A stretch of 57,617 nucleotides of DNA from Neobacillus notoginsengisoli (GTDB lineage: Bacteria > Bacillota > Bacilli > Bacillales > Cytobacillaceae). The stretch spans positions 1 through 57,617 of the forward strand of contig NZ_QWEG01000020.1 in assembly GCF_003515685.1 (NCBI RefSeq), read 5' to 3'. Below the pieces are notes generated by a model. That model was not told where the DNA came from, did no database searches, and saw nothing but the letters and a program-made list of their open reading frames with translations. How positions within the stretch are numbered: the stretch's first letter is position 1; each line of letters opens with the position of its first letter. Below are positions 1 through 9,225 of this stretch, one piece after another. Position numbers and translations under genes: made by a program.

Positions 1-126
1 GTTACGTTGTCACAGGGCTTCAACCTTAGGATTTCTCCACCAGTTGCCTGTCAGCTAATGAGCGTCTTGGTACTTACTCAGATTGGACTTTCACCAATTA
101 GCAATTAACGGCTTGCCTGGGCACGC
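1..126 (-). mobile_element. 5' end of a group II (IIC-like) intron, cut by the window edge
   Basis: Read on the minus strand, the sequence begins GCGTGCCCAGGC and continues with GGTGAAAGTCC, CTGAGTAAGTAC, TTAGCTGACAGGC and GGTTGAAGCCC. This order resembles domain I of group IIC introns such as the Oceanobacillus O.i.I1 intron (GUGUGCCCGGC, then GGGUGAGAGUCCC, then GUUAGC). The 5' boundary would be near position 126. It lies directly downstream of an intrinsic terminator (131-164), the habitual insertion site of class C introns. The reverse transcriptase gene and 3' end would be beyond the left edge. The resemblance is from memory of the family; no covariance search was possible. Confidence 0.7.
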
Positions 127-130
127 AGCA

Positions 131-164
131 AAATAAAAGCCCTCCAGCCACAGCTGGCTGGGGG
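131..164 (-). terminator. Intrinsic terminator ending the EPS operon
   Basis: The minus strand has a GC-rich hairpin (arms 144-150 and 155-161, extended by 141-143/162-164) followed by a CTTTTATTTT tract. It is the first strong terminator after the last EPS gene, about 250 bp beyond its stop. The bases between (165-412) hold nothing else I recognise. Confidence 0.75.
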
Positions 165-412
165 ATTTAATTCCTATTGGTTAGCCAATATACCTAGTCA
201 ATTTGCACACAAACTGTGGAACAACCAATCGATAAAACTAGAAATAACGGGGATTGACAGGCACTTAACATAAAAAATCATTAATCAACTTTATGCTAAT
301 TACTATGCGTTAATACAAAATGAAAATATCAATAGATACATTTTTGTTATTTTTTACTTCAAATAACTTACCATATAAACTAACAACTTTGATTCATTCA
401 CCTAATACCCGA

Positions 413-1345
413 CTATATTTTTTTCGCTATTTTTTTACTAACCTTAATTTTCTCATTCTTCAGATTTATCAAATCCCCCCAAATATACTGATATTTATTG
501 GGTGATATATCATGAGATCCACCTTGGTGAAAAGTGATTTCGCCAAAAATAATTTCACCATTAAGGTTATAAAAGTCTACTCTACACGCAGCAAATGGCC
601 TAGATAAAATATTTGCATACTCAATCATTAAGTCAAAGTTTTTTGGTTTTTTAATTAATGTTTCATCGAAGTTTGGACGACGCAACCTTATATTCATATT
701 ATTAAAGTCTAAATCATAAACATTTCTTTTTGCCCCCGCGTTATGAGATCCATCTTCAGCCGCTGTTTCAATATCTACACATAAAAATTTAGCCTGCCCA
801 TCAAAACAAAAAAACCTATAGTCAACCAAACCTATTTTTGAATTTTTATCCTTGAGTACTTTCTCGCAGATAATCTGTGGTTTAATATTTTTATAATTCC
901 ATTCCCTTGAATTCCAATAATAGTTCTTACTCATCAAATTCTGCAACTTTTGTTTTATCTCATCAATAGGAAATGCACTCTTATCTTTACACCAAATGTT
1001 TCCATCAGATAAGTGATTACATTTAAGGAAAAATTCATTCGGTAGCTTAGATAAATCAATTTCCTCGGGATTAGAGTATATAGCATACACTTCATTTAAA
1101 ATATGAGATAGTCCACATTCCTTAACATAGTCCCTGACCTTAACCTTATCGGTACAGATGGTTGTAAGTGAATCTCTATTAAATATATGCAACCACCATA
1201 GTTTTTCATTAAATGTTACAGGGTTATTTAAATTAAATTTGTATCCATAATATTTTTTAAAATAATATCGTATATAAAGAGAATCCGGCATTAATTTATA
1301 TAGTATTTTTTTTGCATTAGAGGGTATTTTTCCAATAATCGACAT
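413..1345 (-). CDS. TupA-like ATP-grasp protein, polysaccharide tailoring
   Basis: This 310-aa protein has the layout of the TupA-like ATP-grasp family found in capsule and teichuronopeptide loci. Visible pieces are a basic N-terminus with the PVTFNEKLWW motif (42-52), KCNHLSDGN (108-116), the DYRFFCFDG core strand (175-183) and a C-terminal FGEITFHQGG signature (about 267-276). Family members are thought to join amino acids or similar groups to polysaccharides by an ATP-dependent ligation. The substrate here cannot be read. It is the last gene of the EPS operon. The ATG is preceded by AGAAGGAG at good spacing. The gene is very AT-rich, like its neighbours. Confidence 0.8.
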   Translation of the reverse strand: MSIIGKIPSNAKKILYKLMPDSLYIRYYFKKYYGYKFNLNNPVTFNEKLWWLHIFNRDSLTTICTDKVKVRDYVKECGLSHILNEVYAIYSNPEEIDLSKLPNEFFLKCNHLSDGNIWCKDKSAFPIDEIKQKLQNLMSKNYYWNSREWNYKNIKPQIICEKVLKDKNSKIGLVDYRFFCFDGQAKFLCVDIETAAEDGSHNAGAKRNVYDLDFNNMNIRLRRPNFDETLIKKPKNFDLMIEYANILSRPFAACRVDFYNLNGEIIFGEITFHQGGSHDISPNKYQYIWGDLINLKNEKIKVSKKIAKKI

Positions 1346-1433
1346 TATAATCTCCTTCTAAAGGTAAATAATTCATTTTTATAACAAAGCCCTAATCAAA
1401 CTTCTCCTAATTCCAATATAATTATTATTGCAT

Positions 1434-2783
1434 TCAAAAGCTTAAGTTGATTTTATCAAATCTTTTACATTTTAGAATCACTTTGAAAATAAGAATTATA
1501 TTTAGTATTGCACCAGAAATGCTGAACAAGGCTATTGCCATGATGTCACTGTTAAAGAAATATGCACCTACTATTAAAAGGCCGAATCTAATCACCAAAC
1601 TAACGTTTGTAAACAATAGAAAAAACCGTTGTTCTGATATTACTGGTATTACCCTAACACTTGGATTGTTTAAAAACATAAAATAAGTCCATAAAGCCAT
1701 CCATCTAGCATATTCCCCTGCAATCTCCCAACTAGTACCAAAAGTAAAACTAAATACTGCTGGTCCAAATAAAATAATAAACCCGAATGGTATTAAACCA
1801 ACTAACGCTAGAAGTTTTGTAGCTTTTAGGACTAATTTAGATGCTTTCTCTTTGTTATTGACAGCTTCAGCTATTCGCGGATAAAAAACATCTCCAACCG
1901 CTTTTCCTATTATTTGAGCAGGCATTGATAATAATCTATTTCCAATAACATAAAAACCAGCAGATGCAGGTCCGAAGAAAGTTGTTAGCATTAACATAGG
2001 TAAACTTTGTGTTACTCCATTAACAAGCATTTCAGGGGCTCTATAGATTGGAAAGTCCTTATACGACTTCGCTAAAGATCTAAACGGTAATTTCTTTTTA
2101 ATTTTATTTTCATTTCGTAATTCCTTTTTAATATTCATTGAAAGTAATACCGTATTTAACATTTGTCCTACTGTTGTTAGAACAATAAGTACTGTTGCAA
2201 CAGGATAGTAAAAACCCATTCCAACTTTTGCAATATTTAATATGAGAGCATGATAAATAGTAACCTTCGCTTTAATACTAAAAAGTTTTTTTCGTATTAT
2301 CCACTGTTCTGTAACCTGAAGAAAAGTGGAGAGTAATAAATAAAAAGGAATTATTATTAAATATGGAAAAAGTACATCCATGTTCAATAGAGATAATAGG
2401 TCTCTACCAAATAAACCAAGTAAAATTGAAACTAAAACAGAAGTTGATACCCCTATATAAACTGAAAAGGCAGCTAACGTCTTTGCTTCGGTATCATCTC
2501 TTGGAAGTACAATTGCCATTGGATACGTTAATGCAACAACTGGTCCAATTATACTAGTCAAAGAAGCAAAAACCCCTAAAATTCCAAATGCCTCTGGACC
2601 ATAAATTCTTGTAATTAAAGGAGAAAATAGAATACCAATTAATTGTGCTATTGCTGTACCTGAAGCAACGGTGAATACATTTCTAATAAAGGAGCCCTTG
2701 TTAAACCCGTTTAATTTGTATCTGAGGTTTTTTAAGATAATCAATGACCTTTTTTTGATTGTAAATCCTCCAAATAAGCTCAA
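1434..2783 (-). CDS. Oligosaccharide flippase (Wzx-like, MOP superfamily)
   Basis: A polytopic protein of about 449 aa with roughly 12-14 hydrophobic helices and the typical flippase N-terminus (TVASGTAIAQLIGILFSPLI, then TRIYGPEAFG). It should move the lipid-linked repeat unit across the membrane for Wzy-dependent polymerisation. It sits among glycosyltransferases and a Wzy-like polymerase, which supports that role. The start is unsettled. The far TTG at 2783 would place a perfect GGAGG inside the coding sequence. That GGAGG lies 7 nt upstream of an in-frame ATC at 2759, and the next TTG at 2741 has poor spacing. The true protein is probably 8-14 residues shorter than drawn. Confidence 0.85.
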   Translation of the reverse strand: MSLFGGFTIKKRSLIILKNLRYKLNGFNKGSFIRNVFTVASGTAIAQLIGILFSPLITRIYGPEAFGILGVFASLTSIIGPVVALTYPMAIVLPRDDTEAKTLAAFSVYIGVSTSVLVSILLGLFGRDLLSLLNMDVLFPYLIIIPFYLLLSTFLQVTEQWIIRKKLFSIKAKVTIYHALILNIAKVGMGFYYPVATVLIVLTTVGQMLNTVLLSMNIKKELRNENKIKKKLPFRSLAKSYKDFPIYRAPEMLVNGVTQSLPMLMLTTFFGPASAGFYVIGNRLLSMPAQIIGKAVGDVFYPRIAEAVNNKEKASKLVLKATKLLALVGLIPFGFIILFGPAVFSFTFGTSWEIAGEYARWMALWTYFMFLNNPSVRVIPVISEQRFFLLFTNVSLVIRFGLLIVGAYFFNSDIMAIALFSISGAILNIILIFKVILKCKRFDKINLSF

Positions 2784-2937
2784 CTATTTCTTACCCCACT
2801 AACATCATTATTTTCCTTTATTAGCATTATAAGATAGTTCTTCCTACCGAGTGCTATACCTATAAGTCCCACAAAAAGTTCAACTTAATCAAATTTCAGT
2901 TTCATAGAACTGTTATTAAAATTATGCATTATTATTC

Positions 2938-4272
2938 TCAAGAAGATCTTTCAATTAAGAATATAAAATCTTTAATTATATTTAAATAATTATATTTATT
3001 TACAAAGGCCTCATCAGAATTAAATGTAGGTTCTAATCCCTTTTTGAATCTTTTATATTCATTTAAGATATATTCTTTTAATAAAATATAATGTTCTGCT
3101 TGCATCTCTTCATAAGCAATACCTATTTTAGAATTGTGAATCATTTGATATATTTCACTATTTGCCTTATTACCACTCACAAGAGCAATAATAGGCTTAT
3201 TAAATAACATATATTCCAATATCTTTCCTGGAAAAACACCTTCTTCTCCATTATTATTCCAAGTAGATAATATCAAATAGCGTGATTTACACTGTAATTC
3301 TAAACAATCTTTTCTTGATAGGGTACCGTGGTTAACCAGTATGTCCTCAATTGAATACGCCTGTGCCTGCTCGAAAAGAATATTAAACTGTGAACCTGCA
3401 TACCAAAATTCTATATCATATAAGTCAATTTTTTTCTCTTTAGCAAGTTCGCTTAACACCCTAAATAAAGGAGTAATTTTCCTTTTCCCTCCATACAAAG
3501 CACCTGGATATACTAATGAGAATTTTTGGGGTTTATCTTGTGAACCAATTTCATCTAAGTCTTCTATATCGTATCCATTAGGTATTACATATGATTTATC
3601 ATGATACTTGTTCTTACATATTCTATCTAAATAGCCTTCAGAAACAGCAACAATGTAATCAGCATTCTTACATGCCTTTTTTTGTAGATACCTATTATAA
3701 TTTTTAAATAAAAATGGTGTATCTTCCAGTACCATCGGATCTCTGAAATCACAAATCCACTTGATATTTGGAAATTTTCTTTTTAACCATAGTCCACTTA
3801 AAAGGGAAGCAGTTGGGCCAAAGGTAGATATACAAACCTCATATTTTTTATATGTTTGGGGATTACTTTTTACATTCTCCTTAAAAACTTTAAAAAAGTC
3901 ATAAGACTTATACAGTGATATTGAATAGCGTATATTAAAACTAATAGTCTTTCTAATTGAGTATGATTTTTTTAATTTATTCTCAATAGACTTGCTATTG
4001 CCTTTTTGAATAGATAGGTTTTTTTTGTTGAGTTTATTCATAAGCCTATTATAGAAATTTAAGAAAGGGGTAGTATGATTAAGCTCTGTTATCCTATCTA
4101 TAGGCTTAATGTCCTCTTTTAATTTTTCATCTTTTTCATTTTTTAAAGAGGTTGTAACCACATCTACATTATATTTATTTTTTTTTAAATACTTAGCAAT
4201 TTTAAGAGGCCTAATTGCCCCTATGGCATTTTCTGGAGCAAAAAGGTAACTGATGATTAGTATGTTTTTCAC
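2938..4272 (-). CDS. Glycosyltransferase, GT-B fold (GT4-like)
   Basis: 444 aa, GTG start with AAGG upstream. The N-terminus (ILIISYLFAPENAIGAIRP) is the usual opening of GT4 enzymes that begin with a Rossmann strand and a glycine-rich acceptor loop. The middle has ADYIVAVSEGYLDRI and VIPNGYD, the hinge between the two GT-B domains. The C-terminal donor domain contains GVFPGKILEYMLFNKPIIALV in place of the classical EX7E region. A long Lys-rich insert is present in the first domain (about residues 45-120). It should add one sugar to the lipid-linked repeat. Donor and linkage cannot be told from sequence. Confidence 0.8.
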   Translation of the reverse strand: MKNILIISYLFAPENAIGAIRPLKIAKYLKKNKYNVDVVTTSLKNEKDEKLKEDIKPIDRITELNHTTPFLNFYNRLMNKLNKKNLSIQKGNSKSIENKLKKSYSIRKTISFNIRYSISLYKSYDFFKVFKENVKSNPQTYKKYEVCISTFGPTASLLSGLWLKRKFPNIKWICDFRDPMVLEDTPFLFKNYNRYLQKKACKNADYIVAVSEGYLDRICKNKYHDKSYVIPNGYDIEDLDEIGSQDKPQKFSLVYPGALYGGKRKITPLFRVLSELAKEKKIDLYDIEFWYAGSQFNILFEQAQAYSIEDILVNHGTLSRKDCLELQCKSRYLILSTWNNNGEEGVFPGKILEYMLFNKPIIALVSGNKANSEIYQMIHNSKIGIAYEEMQAEHYILLKEYILNEYKRFKKGLEPTFNSDEAFVNKYNYLNIIKDFIFLIERSS

Positions 4273-4361
4273 AATCTATAACCAACCTTGTTAGAGTTTA
4301 TTAATAAAGCGTATAAGAAAAAAAGTAGGCGTCTAGAAACCATGTATTTCTATTAAAGAAG

Positions 4362-5504
4362 TTAAAAGAAAGAATTATCTTTTTTTATTTTTTTCATCAA
4401 ATGGTAATTTACTATAATAGAAGAGATTATTAGTGCATTCCATAAAAATCTTTTATTCATAGAGTCAATAAAAAACGCTGGAACCAAACCGCTAATTAAA
4501 ATGGCTAATGCCAAAAACAATCTTTTTTTTATCACTGTATATAATATACTTAATATAAATCCCAAGAAAACTATTCCACCTATAATGCCTTGTTCAAAAA
4601 AAACTGTAAAATATGTGTTATGCATTACCTTTGATGTCATTGCCAAGTAACTACCTAAACCATAACCAAAAATAGGATTTTCTTTTAACAATTCAAAACC
4701 ATATTTCCATAAAATTGTACGGTTACTACCACTGTCATAAGTATCAAATCCAAAAATTCTATCTAATAAGTATGGGTTAACAAACCTGTTTAGCAGAAAA
4801 AAACTAGCTAAGAGTGTCGTTAAAGATATTAATGTAATTTCCCCTACTTTTTTAAACTTTAATCTATTTTCTATAAAAGCCTTGCCAACAAAGATAACAG
4901 TTGAAGCTAACACCGCAGTAATAAATCCCGCTCTTGATCCAGTCTTAAATAATGCAATAAATGAAAGTAGAAATACAGTAACAAACATAAGCTTTAAAAC
5001 CAGTGACTTAGATTTGAAAATTCTCCATAATGAATAAGTAGTTGATATTACAATAAAGGCAGCTAAATTATTCGGCTCTGAATTTGCCCCAAATAATGCA
5101 ATTACAAATCTTTCTCCACCATCATAGGGCTGAGCAAAAAACACAACCAAAATAACTGAAACGAAACTACCTATGAACATACTGTTTATAAAAAGGCTAA
5201 TGTCACTTCTTGTGAATTTAACAGCTGTTATTACGACATAAAACATTATTATATTTATATAACTATTAATATAAATTTTTGCGGTGTCTATAGAAGGGGT
5301 CCAGAATACACTAACTAGAGCTAAGAAAAGCCAAAACAATAAAAATATTTGGGGCATTCCTATTAAAATTTGCTCGTTATTTTTATATGCACTGGCTAAA
5401 ATTAGAACCAATATTGCTGCACCTAAATATTTTAGGCTAGATGCACCAGTAACATTATTTAGAGCAAATTCTATTGCACTTAATCCAAAATACATGGCGA
5501 GCAT
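4362..5504 (-). CDS. Wzy-like O-antigen/polysaccharide polymerase
   Basis: A hydrophobic protein of about 380 aa with 10-12 predicted membrane segments and the large extracellular loop typical of the O-antigen ligase/polymerase superfamily (GSRAGFITAVLAS around the middle, then GFDTYDSGSNRTILWKYGFELLKENPIFGYG). The GSNR...W...ENPIFGYG loop is characteristic of WaaL/Wzy proteins. It should polymerise the repeat units exported by the flippase next door. The ATG at 5504 has no ribosome site. In-frame codons extend back 15 residues to an ATT at 5549 that follows GGAGAGG, overlapping the end of the upstream gene. The real start may be there. Confidence 0.8.
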   Translation of the reverse strand: MLAMYFGLSAIEFALNNVTGASSLKYLGAAILVLILASAYKNNEQILIGMPQIFLLFWLFLALVSVFWTPSIDTAKIYINSYINIIMFYVVITAVKFTRSDISLFINSMFIGSFVSVILVVFFAQPYDGGERFVIALFGANSEPNNLAAFIVISTTYSLWRIFKSKSLVLKLMFVTVFLLSFIALFKTGSRAGFITAVLASTVIFVGKAFIENRLKFKKVGEITLISLTTLLASFFLLNRFVNPYLLDRIFGFDTYDSGSNRTILWKYGFELLKENPIFGYGLGSYLAMTSKVMHNTYFTVFFEQGIIGGIVFLGFILSILYTVIKKRLFLALAILISGLVPAFFIDSMNKRFLWNALIISSIIVNYHLMKKIKKDNSFF

Positions 5505-5542
5505 ATAGCTATATGCGGGACGTTTAACTCGTAATTTATAAC

Positions 5543-6841
5543 TTATAATTTTTCCTCTCCTTTTTCAAAACTTTTTATCTCCGTACAAAATTCATTGTAA
5601 TTATTATTCTCATCAAATAAATGTTCCCAATGATTTCTACAGTTTTGGCGAATTTTTTGATATGTCCCATTATCCATTTCAATAAACTTAACTATTAGCT
5701 TTGAAAGCTGTATTACTTTAAAGTCCTTTTCAATGAGATAACCACATTTATTGTCAATAACAGCTTCAGATGTCCCTCCAACATTCGTAGCTATAATAGG
5801 AATACCAAATGACATCGCTTCAATTATTGATACTGGCATACCTTCACTTTCTGAAACATTTATAAACAAATGTGGGGTTTTTTTTGAGTAGTAGTTCATA
5901 ATTACTTCATTTGAGATAGCGCCTTTTAATTCAACCTTAATATTCATTGGTAGTTTCTTTGCTAGACCCTTTACCTCCTCTTTTAACACACCTTCTCCAA
6001 AGTGTACCCACTTTATATTATATTTACTTATATAGGCCAAGGCCTCGATTATTAAATGCACCCTTTTAACATTTACGATATTTGAACATGATACAATAGT
6101 GAATGTTTCCTTTTCTTTTATATTAAATACTATCTCATTATTAAGACAATAATCCTTTGTACCAAGACGAGAAGTTCTCAACTTACTAGAGTCTTTTATT
6201 TTTTCGCTAAGAAACTTTTTCCCGTTTTCAGAGACTGAAAAAATAAGATCTAAAGACTTATAATATTCTTCTCTATAGGGCAAATAAAAATTTAGTCTAT
6301 CACCACCATATACATCTGATGTACCGTGAGCCCTACTAATAGCCTTTAACTTTATTTTAGGATTTGCCTTTATAATTTCATTTTTCAAATTACTTACAGC
6401 CCCTGCTAACGACGAAAACCAGTAAGAATAAAGAATTATTTCTCCCCATTCAGTAAAATCAATTCCTTTAAGTTCTTCTTTAACCTTTCTTTTGATAACC
6501 TCTTGATTAATGGTGTAAATGAAGAGTATTTCTACTGTTTTTTTATTGAGAATTTTGTTTGTATACAAATATTTCAATTCAGTCCAAAATGCTTTATTGG
6601 TCATGAGTTTATGTCCAGTTTTAAGTATTTCCATTACTTTAGATTTTCTCTCAAGCCTTTTAACTTCAACATTTTTAAATGGGATTTCCCTTACATCTGG
6701 TGTATTAGCTGTTCTAAAGCAAGGTATTAAGATTACTCTATCAAAATTTCGGGATAAATATTTTATTTCACTATTGAAAAATTGTTCACCATATTGTGTG
6801 TAGGGATACCAGCATGTTAAAACCACTAAACACCTTTTCAA
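5543..6841 (-). CDS. Glycosyltransferase family 4
   Basis: 432 aa, TTG start with AAGGAT about 9 nt upstream. It opens with KRCLVVLTCWYPY and has a central RAHGTSDVYGGD segment. A standard GT4 donor domain follows: FTIVSCSNIVNVKRVHLII, WVHFGEG, and SEGMPVSIIEAMSFGIPIIA, which carries the EX7E-type motif, then VGGTSEAV. It is a retaining GT-B glycosyltransferase of the EPS repeat unit. The gene is packed between two others of the operon with 28 nt on the upstream side. Confidence 0.85.
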   Translation of the reverse strand: MKRCLVVLTCWYPYTQYGEQFFNSEIKYLSRNFDRVILIPCFRTANTPDVREIPFKNVEVKRLERKSKVMEILKTGHKLMTNKAFWTELKYLYTNKILNKKTVEILFIYTINQEVIKRKVKEELKGIDFTEWGEIILYSYWFSSLAGAVSNLKNEIIKANPKIKLKAISRAHGTSDVYGGDRLNFYLPYREEYYKSLDLIFSVSENGKKFLSEKIKDSSKLRTSRLGTKDYCLNNEIVFNIKEKETFTIVSCSNIVNVKRVHLIIEALAYISKYNIKWVHFGEGVLKEEVKGLAKKLPMNIKVELKGAISNEVIMNYYSKKTPHLFINVSESEGMPVSIIEAMSFGIPIIATNVGGTSEAVIDNKCGYLIEKDFKVIQLSKLIVKFIEMDNGTYQKIRQNCRNHWEHLFDENNNYNEFCTEIKSFEKGEEKL

Positions 6842-6869
6842 TCTAACTCAATCCTTATTATATATATTA

Positions 6870-8015
6870 TTATGTTTCAATTATGCTTTTTAATTTTTGC
6901 ATTTGTTTTTTATATTCTCTTTCTTTTAAGTCAATAAATATATTATTTTCTTTTAAATATTCTTTTTCTGAGATTATTTTTTTTAATATTTGTGCTGCTT
7001 CAACTAGATTGTTTTCTCGGAATAAATTCTTTCTTTTCACAACTCTTTCAATATTTGACTTATGATCCTCCATAATTGTTGGACAACCACACACCTGCGC
7101 ATGAATAGAACTTAGAGTTGTTTCTTTTGGAAAAATGCAAATATCACTTGCTGAATAATATTTTCTTAGTTCTACAAATGGTTTCACTTCATCTATAATT
7201 AAAGGAATTTTACCCTTTAGGTTTTCTACCTTTTTATTAAATTTTTTCATGTAAAGATCATCTTTTGGACCAATAAATAATAGTTTTAATCTGTTAGCTT
7301 TAATAAAATCCATTTCAAGCATATCAATAATATCCAAAATAAGATCTGGTCTCTTTGAATAATTAAATTTCCCGATATATGAAATTATTATATCTTGTTC
7401 TTTAAAACCATAATTTAACCTAATATTTTCTCTTTCTTTTTCATCGTAGAACATTATTGTTTCATTATAACCATGTGGTAAAAAGTCTATTTTTTTATTA
7501 CTAATGCCTATTTTCTTTAAATATTCATATTCCTCATCGCCTAAAGCAAAGATTACATTATATATATTTGTATTATTAATAATACTTGCAAAAAGAGTTC
7601 TATAAATCATATAAAATAAATGTCTAAGCTTATTTTTTGATGCAACCCACGACATATGGCAATCCCGTACAATTATATAGTTGGGTTTTTTTCCCCATAA
7701 ATATAAATCCTTAAAATCTCCAATTCCATGCATAAATACAATATTAGGCTTAATCCCTTCAATTTGGGTTCTTAAATTTTTTAAAACCAATCTACTAGAT
7801 ACTTTAAATCTAACTCCTAACCTAATAATCCTTACACCAGTCTTTTCTTCAAACTCTTTATCTTTCTTATAATCTACTTGTTTATGAAAAGGTGACATAT
7901 CATCAGAAGTTATAAGAAAAACTTGGTCATTAGTTTCCTTACTAGCAATTAATAATTCATTTATTTGATAACCAGCTGTTGGATCAAAATAATCTTCAAC
8001 ATGTATTATTCTCAT
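6870..8015 (-). CDS. Glycosyltransferase family 4
   Basis: 381 aa from the ATG at 8015, chosen because AGGTGAG precedes it and because it begins 4 nt after the upstream gene's stop. A longer in-frame reading to 8126 would overlap that gene by 107 bp. The start MRIIHVEDYFDPTAGYQI is the normal GT4 N-terminus. The donor domain has IISYIGKFNYSKRPDLIL, LLFIGPKDD and YYSASDICIFPKETTLSSIHAQVCGCPTI, with Q replacing the second Glu of the usual EX7E motif. Function is sugar addition to the EPS repeat; specificity is unknown. Confidence 0.8.
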   Translation of the reverse strand: MRIIHVEDYFDPTAGYQINELLIASKETNDQVFLITSDDMSPFHKQVDYKKDKEFEEKTGVRIIRLGVRFKVSSRLVLKNLRTQIEGIKPNIVFMHGIGDFKDLYLWGKKPNYIIVRDCHMSWVASKNKLRHLFYMIYRTLFASIINNTNIYNVIFALGDEEYEYLKKIGISNKKIDFLPHGYNETIMFYDEKERENIRLNYGFKEQDIIISYIGKFNYSKRPDLILDIIDMLEMDFIKANRLKLLFIGPKDDLYMKKFNKKVENLKGKIPLIIDEVKPFVELRKYYSASDICIFPKETTLSSIHAQVCGCPTIMEDHKSNIERVVKRKNLFRENNLVEAAQILKKIISEKEYLKENNIFIDLKEREYKKQMQKLKSIIET

Positions 8016-8019
8016 AGTC

Positions 8020-9225
8020 TCACCTAAATTTTTGGTATAAATCAATATAGTCCATAAACCTATCTTCTTTATTATAAAAAGCCTTTGCTCTATCAATACA
8101 GTAAGATTGATAGCTTTTCTTTCCATTTTCTTGAACTTTCTTTATTGCATGTATTAGTTCATTTATACTTTTATTTTCAATAATGTAACCACTTTTTTCA
8201 TCAATACTTTCATAACTTCCACCTGTTTTGAAAGTAATTACAGGGGTTCCACAAGCTAAAGCCTCAATGTTTGTTGTTGGAAAATTATCTTCTAAAGTTG
8301 GATTTATATAAACATCAGATGTTGAATAAATTTCTGCTAGCTCCTTCAAATTATTGGTTCTTTTTAATCCGACTATATTTCCAGGTAGAGATTTAATTTG
8401 TGTATTATTTAAACCAATCATAACTAGCACTTGGTCAGAAGAAAGATTATTTGATAGGTCTAAAAAATATCCGTAACCCTTCCTTGTTGTCCATTCACTT
8501 GCTACACCTAATATAATAAATTTTTCTTGTAAGCTATATTTTTCTCTAAAGTTACTTTCCATAGGTCTAAATTTTTCTAAATCTATACCGTTATTAATTA
8601 CTTTAATAGGGTATTCGGATAAAAAAGTTTTTTTTGCAAGTTTAGCAAGCCATTCAGAGGGGGTTACAATGATTAAATTATTTACCCCTGTAAAAGCTTC
8701 CTTTTTCCTAGCGTAGTTATTTTTTGAATTATTGAACAAATAACTAGATGGATAACTTTTTTTTTGAATACATTTATGTTCACCGTTAATATCCCAACAT
8801 TCACAACCACTATAATCAAAATAAGTACAATGACCAGTAAAAGGCCAACAATCGTGCAATGTCCAAATGACAGGTTTTTTATTTTTTTTTAAGTACTCGA
8901 ATAATAATTCGATATTTAAATAGTATCCATGAATATTATGGAGATGGATTATGTCAGGGTTAAGTTCACTTACCCTATTTAAAAATTTTTTAGTAGCCCT
9001 TTTTGATCCAAAACCATGTTTGTCAGTTATTCTTGTTTTAGCTACATGTAAATAATTATCAATGCTAGTCCCTATGCGTATAACATTCTCATTGTTACCA
9101 GGATTATTTCTACCGTACCCAATGTAACTTTCATGTCCGTGTTTCACAAGGATAGTTTGGATATCAGTAGCAATTCTTCCGGTACTTCCAATTCCACAAA
9201 CAGAATTAATTTGTAATACTCTCAT
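8020..9225 (-). CDS. Glycosyltransferase family 4 (WcaC-like)
   Basis: 401 aa. The N-terminus MRVLQINSVCGIGSTGRIA and the HNIHGYYLNIELLF and VIWTLHDCWPFTGHCTYF segments with a nearby Cys cluster (C136-C149 region) are typical of the WcaC/EpsF-like branch of GT4. The donor domain shows ILGVASEWTTRKGYGYFL and NPTLEDNFPTTNIEALACGTPVI with an EX7E-type motif. The ATG shares one base with the TAA of the preceding epimerase gene (TAATG), so the two are translationally coupled. Role: one glycosidic bond of the EPS repeat. Confidence 0.85.
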   Translation of the reverse strand: MRVLQINSVCGIGSTGRIATDIQTILVKHGHESYIGYGRNNPGNNENVIRIGTSIDNYLHVAKTRITDKHGFGSKRATKKFLNRVSELNPDIIHLHNIHGYYLNIELLFEYLKKNKKPVIWTLHDCWPFTGHCTYFDYSGCECWDINGEHKCIQKKSYPSSYLFNNSKNNYARKKEAFTGVNNLIIVTPSEWLAKLAKKTFLSEYPIKVINNGIDLEKFRPMESNFREKYSLQEKFIILGVASEWTTRKGYGYFLDLSNNLSSDQVLVMIGLNNTQIKSLPGNIVGLKRTNNLKELAEIYSTSDVYINPTLEDNFPTTNIEALACGTPVITFKTGGSYESIDEKSGYIIENKSINELIHAIKKVQENGKKSYQSYCIDRAKAFYNKEDRFMDYIDLYQKFR

